This document shows positions 28,035 to 34,968 of a stretch of 34,968 bases of DNA, one piece after another; position 1 is the stretch's first letter, and every line of letters begins with the position of its first letter. This DNA is from Campylobacteraceae bacterium (lineage in GTDB: Bacteria; Campylobacterota; Campylobacteria; Campylobacterales; Campylobacteraceae), in contig JAAYLJ010000024.1 of the NCBI GenBank assembly GCA_012521935.1, positions 1 through 34,968 on the forward strand, read 5' to 3'. Made by a program: the position numbers and the translations under genes. The notes below the pieces were generated by a model. That model made no database searches and was not told the origin of the DNA. It was given only the letters and a program-made list of their open reading frames with translations.

Positions 28035-28742
28035 TTAAGATTTTTTAAGACAACCATTCAATGCGCCTTGACGCCCTGAAAAGTTATCTTTTGGAGATAT
28101 TTCATAAACCCCTGCACTCCACTCGCCAGCTTCTAAAACTTGCTTTATGCCAATAGTATGAAAAGAGGATTGTAAGTTTGGAAAATTTGCAACAACCCTA
28201 TCAAAACTCTCAACTATCTTTGGAACTCTAGCGCCAAGTTTTTTTCTAGCGCCCTCAGTCAAATCTGCGTAAAATGCAAAAAGAGCGTAGTCAAGTTTAC
28301 TTAAGCTAGGATCATCTGGGCTGAGCATTTTGCAAAGTCTTTCTACTTCTTTGGAGTACTCATTCTTTACATTTCTAACACCATTTTTGATTGAGATTAT
28401 GACTCTAGAGATTGAATCATTATCATTTTCATGCGGAAACCTCTCATCTAAAGTAATATTAAAAACACTCTGTTTAAGCCCCATTTTTTGCATATATTCA
28501 GGGAATGCTTTTCTATCTGGTAAAGAACATCTTAAAATATCCGCAACCGTAGCATCAATGAAAACCTCAGGCGCTTCTTTTAGTTTGCCTAAAGCTTGCG
28601 CTACATGGATAGTTATGATTTTATTTGGCCCATAAGATAGAAACAATCTATCATTTGTCCAAAAAAAATAGTTTTCTTTTGCCATTTTAATACCTTCAAG
28701 CACGGCATCAATGACACTTTGTTTAGAGGGAAACTCATTCAA
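28035..28742 (-). CDS. Protein of unknown function, operon partner of RHH protein
   Basis: Open frame of the 253-aa track ORF; probable TTG start at 28742 (LNEFPSKQSVIDAVLEG...) preceded by GAGGAG. It overlaps the upstream RHH gene by 8 nt. Product family not recognised. Confidence 0.7.
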   Translation of the reverse strand: MNEFPSKQSVIDAVLEGIKMAKENYFFWTNDRLFLSYGPNKIITIHVAQALGKLKEAPEVFIDATVADILRCSLPDRKAFPEYMQKMGLKQSVFNITLDERFPHENDNDSISRVIISIKNGVRNVKNEYSKEVERLCKMLSPDDPSLSKLDYALFAFYADLTEGARKKLGARVPKIVESFDRVVANFPNLQSSFHTIGIKQVLEAGEWSAGVYEISPKDNFSGRQGALNGCLKKS

Positions 28743-28962
28743 AGTAATTCTCCTCAACCTCTTGCACAATCCCACTTTGAGTAAGAATATCTTCAATTAG
28801 TCTATTTTTAGATATTCCAAGAGCGGTAGAGAGTTTTACTAAAGCTTGATCAATTCTGGAATCTATCTTAATAGTTAGTTGCGATACTTCTCTTTTTTTT
28901 TGTCCACTATTTTTCGCAATAACTTGCTTGATGATAGAGTCATGCTGCTTTAGTTTTGCCAA
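28735..28962 (-). CDS. Small ribbon-helix-helix-like DNA-binding protein
   Basis: VSQLTIKIDSRIDQALVKLSTALGISKNRLIEDILTQSG has RHH (CopG/Arc-like) pattern; TTG start at 28962 with AAGGAG RBS. Confidence 0.65.
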   Translation of the reverse strand: MAKLKQHDSIIKQVIAKNSGQKKREVSQLTIKIDSRIDQALVKLSTALGISKNRLIEDILTQSGIVQEVEENYFE

Positions 28963-28976
28963 ACTTGCTCCTTATG

Positions 28977-29011
28977 TACAAAAAGTATTTCTTTAGGTAT
29001 TCCTTTTTGTA
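28977..29011 (-). promoter_or_regulatory. Inverted repeat in promoter/leader of the RHH operon, candidate operator
   Basis: TACAAAAAG-17 nt-CTTTTTGTA, overlapping the probable -10 (ATTATACA on minus strand) and just upstream of the RBS. Confidence 0.5.
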
Positions 29012-29246
29012 TAATTTGCATTATTTCGTAAATATCTTCATTAAAACTTAAAAAAAACTACTAATCACTCTTGATATAACTTATTTCTATAATAAAAAAC
29101 TCTTTTTTTGATAAATTATCTTTGATGAAACTATTTTTTCGTAACTTTTTTAGTCACAATTGTTTCATTTTAGCCTTTTTAGTAAGGTTTTTGGGAGTTA
29201 AGCTTATGTAGAACTTAAAATGATAGTTGGCAAAGTAGTATTGAAA

Positions 29247-30551
29247 CTATTTTTTACCTATGTTACATAATGTATCAAGTGAACCCTCATAAAGAGTTAG
29301 ACGCTCATTATTAAAAATCAGTGTAATTGAAAGATTTATGGAGTTTGAAAAATCACCGCTACTACTTTCATATCTTAAAGTTTTTAGCAACTCTTTGCAT
29401 GAATTAGCGCTCATTGTGCCATTAAAACTTACAAATAGCCCATCATTATCAATTCCATAGTTAAGTTTAATGTTTGAGGGGAGTTCCCTTCTATCAAATA
29501 GTAAAAAATCTTTTCCTTGCCTAGTTCCCTTAGCTTCAAAAAGTAACTCTTCTATGCTTTGCATAGTTAGTTTGAAAAAGCTAATGTTTTTTCCAAAATT
29601 AAAATCTACTTTTTTATTTTCTGGAAAAAGTAAAAGATCTACTGCGGCATTTGTAAAAAGCACCTTTTGAATAGGCTCATACACTACAAATGATTTTTTA
29701 CTGATTTTGTCATTTATGAGTAAAGATGCTAACTCTTTTGAATAGATAAGTTCACAATCTTCAATACTTCTATCTATGCTAAGAGTTGCATCTTTTTTTA
29801 AACCTTTTCCCTCTTCTACGGTGAATGAGTATAAAGAGCTGTTTTTGTTATCTTTTAATTCAATCTCTTTACTTGTAGCATCAATCAAACTCTCTTTGCC
29901 AACATTTATATAAAATGGTTTATGAGGAGAAAATAGTGGATTGGAAAATATTTTTAACTCTTTATTTAACCCATCTTCATGCACGCTCTCATCTAAAAAA
30001 AGAGCCTCTTTTCCTTGAAGATCAATTGTAGATCCTGAATCTAAAACTATGGAAGCTACTCCATTAAAAAGCGATAATTTTTGGTTTGATTTTAATCTTT
30101 GCCCATTTTTTAATCTATTTTTACTCTCATCTTCTAAGCTGCCTTGTAAAAAAGTTATGGTTGCTACCTCTTTATTTTCAACGCTAAGCTCTTCTTGAAG
30201 TGGGAAAATCCAATTTTCTCCTTTAGAAATAGTCATGATAGCTTCATTTAGATAGCTTGGGCAGATAAATATATTTCCATATCCGCTAACTCCTAAAGAT
30301 AGTGCTTTTTGCGCTTTGCTAAGGGTAGGAGTATTTGATAGGGTAAAAATCTTTATTGAAGGAAAACTCTCTTTAATTTCAAGAATCTCATGACTCATTA
30401 ACTCTTCTTCATGCACAAATAGCAATATTAAAGATTTAGGAGTTGTTAAGTTTTTTATTAAATCTTTGCCATTTTTTATAAATTTGGCCCCTTCAAGTTT
30501 AGAGGCCAAATTACGAAACATGGAAGGTTTTTTGGTATAGATGAAATTCAT
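29247..30551 (-). CDS. Chimeric protein: degenerate response-regulator receiver-like N-terminus, FecR/retention-module-like middle, VCBS/cadherin-like tail
   Basis: KALSLGVSGYGNIFICPSYLNEAIMTISKGENWIFP matches the tail of NarL-type receivers; VATITFLQGSLEDESKNRLKNGQRLKSNQKLSLFNGVASIVLDSGSTIDLQGKEALFLDES resembles FecR-like domains; NDGLFVSFNGTMSANSCKELLKTLRYESSSGD...SINLSITLIFNNERL resembles adhesin repeat ends. Start at Met4, overlapping the nitroreductase stop (TGATG). Confidence 0.55.
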   Translation of the reverse strand: MNFIYTKKPSMFRNLASKLEGAKFIKNGKDLIKNLTTPKSLILLFVHEEELMSHEILEIKESFPSIKIFTLSNTPTLSKAQKALSLGVSGYGNIFICPSYLNEAIMTISKGENWIFPLQEELSVENKEVATITFLQGSLEDESKNRLKNGQRLKSNQKLSLFNGVASIVLDSGSTIDLQGKEALFLDESVHEDGLNKELKIFSNPLFSPHKPFYINVGKESLIDATSKEIELKDNKNSSLYSFTVEEGKGLKKDATLSIDRSIEDCELIYSKELASLLINDKISKKSFVVYEPIQKVLFTNAAVDLLLFPENKKVDFNFGKNISFFKLTMQSIEELLFEAKGTRQGKDFLLFDRRELPSNIKLNYGIDNDGLFVSFNGTMSANSCKELLKTLRYESSSGDFSNSINLSITLIFNNERLTLYEGSLDTLCNIGKK

Positions 30552-31207
30552 CAATACCACTTTACTATCTCTTCTTTTGTCTGTCTTGTTTTTACTCTTT
30601 GTGGATTTACCCTATATCCAAAAGCTGCCATTAAACTAATGCCATACTCTTTTGGATCTATCTTTAACTCTTTTTCCAAAAACTCCTGGGCCTCTTTGGC
30701 TAAAAATCCTTCAACTGGGCAAGAGTCAATCCCCATATAAGCAGCTCCAGTCATCATGTTTGCTAGGGCAATATAAGTCTGCTTTGAAGCCCAATCAAAC
30801 ATAGTTCTGTCACTTTCTAAAAGGTTTTGATCCTCTTTTTGAAACTTTTCATAAGTTCCACCTCTTAATTTCACAACATCTTCAGGCAAAGAGTGTACCT
30901 CTTGCATCATTTTTAAAATATGCTTACTTCCATATATCATGCTTGGTTTTTTTCTAGCTAAAATAACTAGATAATGGCTAGCTGTTGGCAAGCTACCTTG
31001 CGCTCCCCATGTAAAAACTTTCAATTTTTCTCTTAAAGAGCTATCTTGAATTACTAAAAACTTCCATGGTTCAAATCCAAAAGAACTAGGGCTTAGGCGA
31101 CCAATCTCTAAGATGGTTTCAAAATCCTCATCGCTTATCTTTTTGTTTGGGTCAAAACTTTTGCATGCATGCCTAAAAAGCATCGCATCTATAAACTTAC
31201 TACTCAT
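30551..31207 (-). CDS. Nitroreductase-family NAD(P)H-dependent oxidoreductase
   Basis: FRHACKSFDPNKKISDEDFETILEIGRLSPSSFGFEPWKFLVIQD..., NfsB-like, 218 aa. Confidence 0.88.
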   Translation of the reverse strand: MSSKFIDAMLFRHACKSFDPNKKISDEDFETILEIGRLSPSSFGFEPWKFLVIQDSSLREKLKVFTWGAQGSLPTASHYLVILARKKPSMIYGSKHILKMMQEVHSLPEDVVKLRGGTYEKFQKEDQNLLESDRTMFDWASKQTYIALANMMTGAAYMGIDSCPVEGFLAKEAQEFLEKELKIDPKEYGISLMAAFGYRVNPQRVKTRQTKEEIVKWY

Positions 31208-31325
31208 GAAAATCCTTTATGAAAAGATAATGTAATCTTATATTGTGTTTAGTTAGTTGTCAAGTATGGTGGCTTAGTTAAGAACTGCTGTGATAAAATG
31301 GACAAATTATCTTTAAGGAAAAAAG

Positions 31326-32252
31326 GTGTTAGTTCTTGGTAGAAAATATAAATTTACCGCTAAAGAGAGATTGGAATTAAAAAGAAAATTTGGTAAATTT
31401 AATATCATAAGATACACAAATAAAACCCCAGATGAAGTACTAGAAGAGTTAAACTCTCATTTAGATAGTAAAAACTTACACACTATCATTTTAAACACTA
31501 AGGCAAAAGTTCCAAATGAACTTATAAAATATTTAACAAATCTCCAATTTAAAAAAAATATTGAGCTTATAACCATAGAGAGATTTTTAGAAAAATACCT
31601 ATACAAATGCTATATTCCAGATGATTTTGCGGATTTAAACTATTTGCAAAACATTAAACCATACAGTTTTTTTGAGCTTTTTTTAAAAAGGGTTGTTGAT
31701 TATATGGGGGTTATCGCCATATCTTTTTTAACCGCACCCCTTATGTTTTATGCAAGATACAAAATCAAAAAAGAATCTCCCGGAGAGAGTATATTTAAAC
31801 AAGCTAGAGTTGGGGTAAATGGTAGCGAATTTGAGTGTTTTAAATTTAGAAGTATGATTTTAAATGCTGAAGAAAGTGGCGCAATGTTTGCAAGTAAAGA
31901 TGATCCAAGAGTGTTTAAATGGGGTGAAGTTATGCGAAAAACTCGCATAGATGAACTTCCTCAACTTCTAAATGTTTTTAAAGGAGATATGCACCTTATT
32001 GGCCCAAGACCCGAGAGAAAAGTTTGGATAGAAAAGTTTGAAAAAGAGATACCTTACTACCATGAAAGGCATTTAGTTCGCCCTGGCATTACTGGTTGGG
32101 CACAGGTAAATTATCCGTATGGGGCTAATGCTTATGATGCAAAACAAAAGCTAATGTATGATCTTTACTACATTAAGTATTGGTCGCTTTGGCTTGAATT
32201 TAAGATAGTTTGGAAAACTGCGGTGGTAATTTTTAAAAAAAGAGGGCTTTAG
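31326..32252 (+). CDS. Undecaprenyl-phosphate sugar phosphotransferase (bacterial sugar transferase family)
   Basis: LKRVVDYMGVIAISFLTAPLM...FKQARVGVNGSEFECFKFRSM...RKTRIDELPQLLNVFKGDMHLIGPRPER...HLVRPGITGWAQVNY; GTG start. Confidence 0.92.
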   Translation: MLVLGRKYKFTAKERLELKRKFGKFNIIRYTNKTPDEVLEELNSHLDSKNLHTIILNTKAKVPNELIKYLTNLQFKKNIELITIERFLEKYLYKCYIPDDFADLNYLQNIKPYSFFELFLKRVVDYMGVIAISFLTAPLMFYARYKIKKESPGESIFKQARVGVNGSEFECFKFRSMILNAEESGAMFASKDDPRVFKWGEVMRKTRIDELPQLLNVFKGDMHLIGPRPERKVWIEKFEKEIPYYHERHLVRPGITGWAQVNYPYGANAYDAKQKLMYDLYYIKYWSLWLEFKIVWKTAVVIFKKRGL

Positions 32253-32618
32253 TTAAAATCTACTCTTTCTTTTTATCTTAAGAACTGCAACTCTTGCTAC
32301 TTTAAGTAGTGGATAGAGTGCTAATTTAAAAAGAGCGGATTTTAATAAAATTGAATTTATCTTATCTATAAAATTTGTTTTATATAGCATTTTATCAATC
32401 TCTTTTAGGGCATCAACTCCTTGAAAAAGAGCTAAAGGAGTCTCTAAAATCAAACCATCTTCCATATCTAGCCCCATTTCTTTAAACTCTTCAATCTTTT
32501 TAGAGTCTCTTGCATTAATCAAAGTAATTTCATACTCTTTTTTTAAATTCACATAATTGCTATATTTTTCACAAAAAGGGCACTCTTTATCATAATAAAG
32601 CGTAAGTGGTTTTTTCAT
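32253..32618 (-). CDS. DCC-family (DUF393) thiol-disulfide oxidoreductase
   Basis: LTLYYDKECPFCEKYSNYV has the D-x-x-C-x-x-C start motif of the DCC family. Confidence 0.8.
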   Translation of the reverse strand: MKKPLTLYYDKECPFCEKYSNYVNLKKEYEITLINARDSKKIEEFKEMGLDMEDGLILETPLALFQGVDALKEIDKMLYKTNFIDKINSILLKSALFKLALYPLLKVARVAVLKIKRKSRF

Positions 32619-32694
32619 AAACGCTACCTTTATAATAGAAGCTAAATCAAGAAAAATTAATATTTTTACTAAATGGTTTTTGAAGTTTAAAAAG

Positions 32695-32769
32695 TGGCTC
32701 CGGATACTGGATTCGAACCAGTGACCAAGCGGTTAACAGCCGCCTACTCTACCGCTGAGCTAATCCGGA
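32695..32769 (-). tRNA. tRNA-Asn(GTT), CCA encoded
   Basis: TCCGGATTAGCTCAGCGGTAGAGTAGGCGGCTGTTAACCGCTTGGTCACTGGTTCGAATCCAGTATCCGGAGCCA on minus strand. Confidence 0.96.
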
Positions 32770-32797
32770 ATGTCTTAAAAAGAGTCGAAATTATAGT

Positions 32798-33718
32798 CTA
32801 AAACCTTTGCTTTGTCAAGCAAATAAACTCCATTCCCGCAACATTTTCAATTTTTACTAACCCTTCTTCGAATAGTTCATTTAAAAATATTTTAGACTCT
32901 TTAGTAAATGAGCTATCAATATCTACTCTACTTTGAGGTCTTCTTTCTACCAATTTTAAAATCTCATCTTTGTCTAAATTAATACTTGTTTTATATTCTG
33001 CTTTTTTATTAATAGATATGGGCAGCCCTTTTATGTGACTAGCTAATTCATTTAACCTCTTAGCACTAACTCCTTCAACTTTATATGCTGGCGGCCTATC
33101 TATGGTGCCAATGTCTATTCTAGCAGGCTTAATGAGGTTAAAAACTTCATTTAACTCTTTAAAATCTTTAGTAGTATCATTTAAGCCTTTAACAACTAAA
33201 ACCTCAAGAATAAGCTCACCTTCATACTCTTTTGCAAACTTTATAATTCCATCAATAATATTTGAAATCTTTATACCCTTAATAGGTCTATCTAGCTTTT
33301 TAAATATCTGCTCATTTGCTGTATCTAAAGATAGTTTTACGCTATCTATTTTATGTAAGATTTTAATGATTTTTTCATCATTTATGGTTGAACTGTTGCT
33401 TAAAATAAGGAGTTTTTGAGGAAGTTTTAAAGCTTTTATTCCATCTACTACTTCATTTAAATGAGGATATAAAGTTGGCTCTCCATTTGCAGTTAGGGTG
33501 ATGTATTTGACATCTTGATGTAAAAAAATACCCTTTTTTACAGCCTCTATTACATCTTTTGGATTTGGGAAATTAGTAGAACTAGCTACAACTTTTGCTG
33601 GAGCTAGTTCGCAATATAGACAGTCAAAATTACACTGCTTATCTTTAGGACTTAAATCAACCCCTAAAGATAAGCCAAAGCGTCTTGAAGTTACTGGCCC
33701 AAAAATGAGGGCTTGCAT
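32798..33718 (-). CDS. Radical SAM protein
   Basis: FGPVTSRRFGLSLGVDLSPKDKQCNFDCLYCEL: CxxxCxxC cluster motif; start 1 nt after hemE stop. Confidence 0.9.
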   Translation of the reverse strand: MQALIFGPVTSRRFGLSLGVDLSPKDKQCNFDCLYCELAPAKVVASSTNFPNPKDVIEAVKKGIFLHQDVKYITLTANGEPTLYPHLNEVVDGIKALKLPQKLLILSNSSTINDEKIIKILHKIDSVKLSLDTANEQIFKKLDRPIKGIKISNIIDGIIKFAKEYEGELILEVLVVKGLNDTTKDFKELNEVFNLIKPARIDIGTIDRPPAYKVEGVSAKRLNELASHIKGLPISINKKAEYKTSINLDKDEILKLVERRPQSRVDIDSSFTKESKIFLNELFEEGLVKIENVAGMEFICLTKQRF

Positions 33719-33719
33719 A

Positions 33720-34742
33720 TTAACTCTTTGTTCTTTTTTGAACGCTTTTTATAAAATACTTTGCATTCTCAACTGGAATATCTGGCAAAATTCCATGCCC
33801 TAAATTAAATATATGTCTGCTATTTTTCATCACTGAATATATATGATCTATGCCAACATCTATGGCATCTTTATCATAAAGTCTTGTTGGTTCCATATTT
33901 CCTTGAAGTACATATTTACTTCCAAGTTTCTCTTTAGCAAGCTCTATTGGAGTTGACCAATCCACTCCAAAAACATCAAAATCCCCATCTATTTTCTCCA
34001 AATATGCGCTTATGCCTTTTGGGAAAACAATGATTGGAATGTGTGGATATTTCTCTTTTAAATAGCTGCAAAGCTCTTTTATATATGGCCAGCTAAACTC
34101 AAAAAACGCACTCTCTTCTAATGCTTGTGCCCATGAATCAAATATTTGTACTGCATTAGCTCCTGCTTCAATTTGTCTGCTCATATAGACTTTTAAAGCC
34201 TTTGTAATTTTTCTTAAAATTGCATGCAAAAGTTGTGGATTTGAGTAAAGCATCTTTTTAGATACTGCATAATTTTTCGTACCCTTGCCCTCAATCATAT
34301 ATGTTGCTAAAGTCCATGGTGCCCCACAAAAACCAATTAGAGCCTTGCTAGGATCAAGCTTTGATCTAATCATTTTTACAGCTTCATATACATAGCTTAA
34401 ATTATCAACCCCTTTTTCAACATTTAAAGCATCTAAATCTGCTTGAGATTTAATTGGGTTATCAAAAATAGGACCCTCTCCTGCTTCAAATCTTAAATCC
34501 ATTCCCATTTCCATTGGGACAACTAAAATATCACTAAATAGTATTGCAGCATCAACGCCTAAGATATCCACTGGCTGTAAGGTAACCTCACAAGCTCTTT
34601 CCACATCTTTACAAAGACTTAAAAAATCACCTGCTTCGCCTCTAACTCTCATATATTCTGGAAGATATCTTCCAGCTTGCCTCATCATCCAAACAGGAGT
34701 GTATGGAGTTTTTTTACCTAAACACGCATCAATAAAAATCAT
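33720..34742 (-). CDS. hemE: Uroporphyrinogen decarboxylase
   Basis: [19 protein letters not shown] and [16 protein letters not shown]. Confidence 0.97.
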   Translation of the reverse strand: MIFIDACLGKKTPYTPVWMMRQAGRYLPEYMRVRGEAGDFLSLCKDVERACEVTLQPVDILGVDAAILFSDILVVPMEMGMDLRFEAGEGPIFDNPIKSQADLDALNVEKGVDNLSYVYEAVKMIRSKLDPSKALIGFCGAPWTLATYMIEGKGTKNYAVSKKMLYSNPQLLHAILRKITKALKVYMSRQIEAGANAVQIFDSWAQALEESAFFEFSWPYIKELCSYLKEKYPHIPIIVFPKGISAYLEKIDGDFDVFGVDWSTPIELAKEKLGSKYVLQGNMEPTRLYDKDAIDVGIDHIYSVMKNSRHIFNLGHGILPDIPVENAKYFIKSVQKRTKS

Positions 34743-34783
34743 CTATTTTCATCCTTTATAAAATTTACCAAACAAAACAGCCC

Positions 34784-34968
34784 TTAGCCTTCAGTCTCTA
34801 TCCATTTAAGGGCAATTCTTACAGCATTTGTAGCTGCTCCAACTCTAATTTGATCTGCAACACACCAAAGGTGCAAAACATTTGATCTATAGATATCTTT
34901 TCTAACTCTTCCCACATAAGTTAAATCAGTATCGCTTGCCCAAATTGGCATTGGGTAAATGTTTTTTG
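34784..34968 (-). CDS. asd: Aspartate-semialdehyde dehydrogenase, C-terminal part (truncated by window edge)
   Basis: Own translation of minus strand: ...YPMPIWASDTDLTYVGRVRKDIYRSNVLHLWCVADQIRVGAATNAVRIALKWIETEG*. Not in the ORF track because its start is outside the window. Confidence 0.9.
   Translation of the reverse strand, partial: KNIYPMPIWASDTDLTYVGRVRKDIYRSNVLHLWCVADQIRVGAATNAVRIALKWIETEG

Noticed and set aside
29126-29255. 14-bp direct repeat TGAAACTATTTTTT (29126 and 29242)
   Set aside because: A/T-rich and short, one copy overlaps the stop of the chimera gene; no array or insertion-like context.

Overview
This window is a low-GC bacterial chromosome segment. Its protein sequences look like Campylobacterota (Epsilonproteobacteria). 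Most of the minus strand from about 19.4 kb down to 2.4 kb is one long, co-oriented translation/transcription cluster: tRNA-Thr(TGT)-Tyr-Gly-Thr(GGT)-tuf-rpmG-tRNA-Trp-secE-nusG-rplK-rplA-rplJ-rplL-rpoB-rpoC-rpsL-rpsG-fusA-tRNA-Arg. Almost every boundary in it carries a visible hairpin. Left of the cluster, on the plus strand, are two membrane genes. They look like paralogous cytochrome bd (CydA-superfamily) subunits, and one has a fused c-type heme domain. Right of the cluster are a small plus-strand membrane-anchored coiled-coil protein, putA, a complete liv branched-chain amino-acid ABC operon, and a TTG-initiated two-gene unit (ribbon-helix-helix protein plus unknown protein). These are followed by a chimeric degenerate-receiver/FecR-like protein, a nitroreductase, a solitary sugar transferase, a DCC thiol oxidoreductase, tRNA-Asn, a radical SAM protein, hemE and the 3' end of asd. 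No CRISPR array, IS element, prophage or rRNA was seen. The most interesting signals are: (1) the 79-aa protein with five consecutive Asn-at-d heptads; (2) the RHH/unknown operon with a 9-bp inverted repeat at its promoter; (3) the receiver-like/FecR-like/VCBS-like chimera; (4) the CydA-like paralog pair; and (5) the series of hairpins in the ribosomal mega-cluster. All identifications come from reading the sequence and remembered family motifs. No database search was run.
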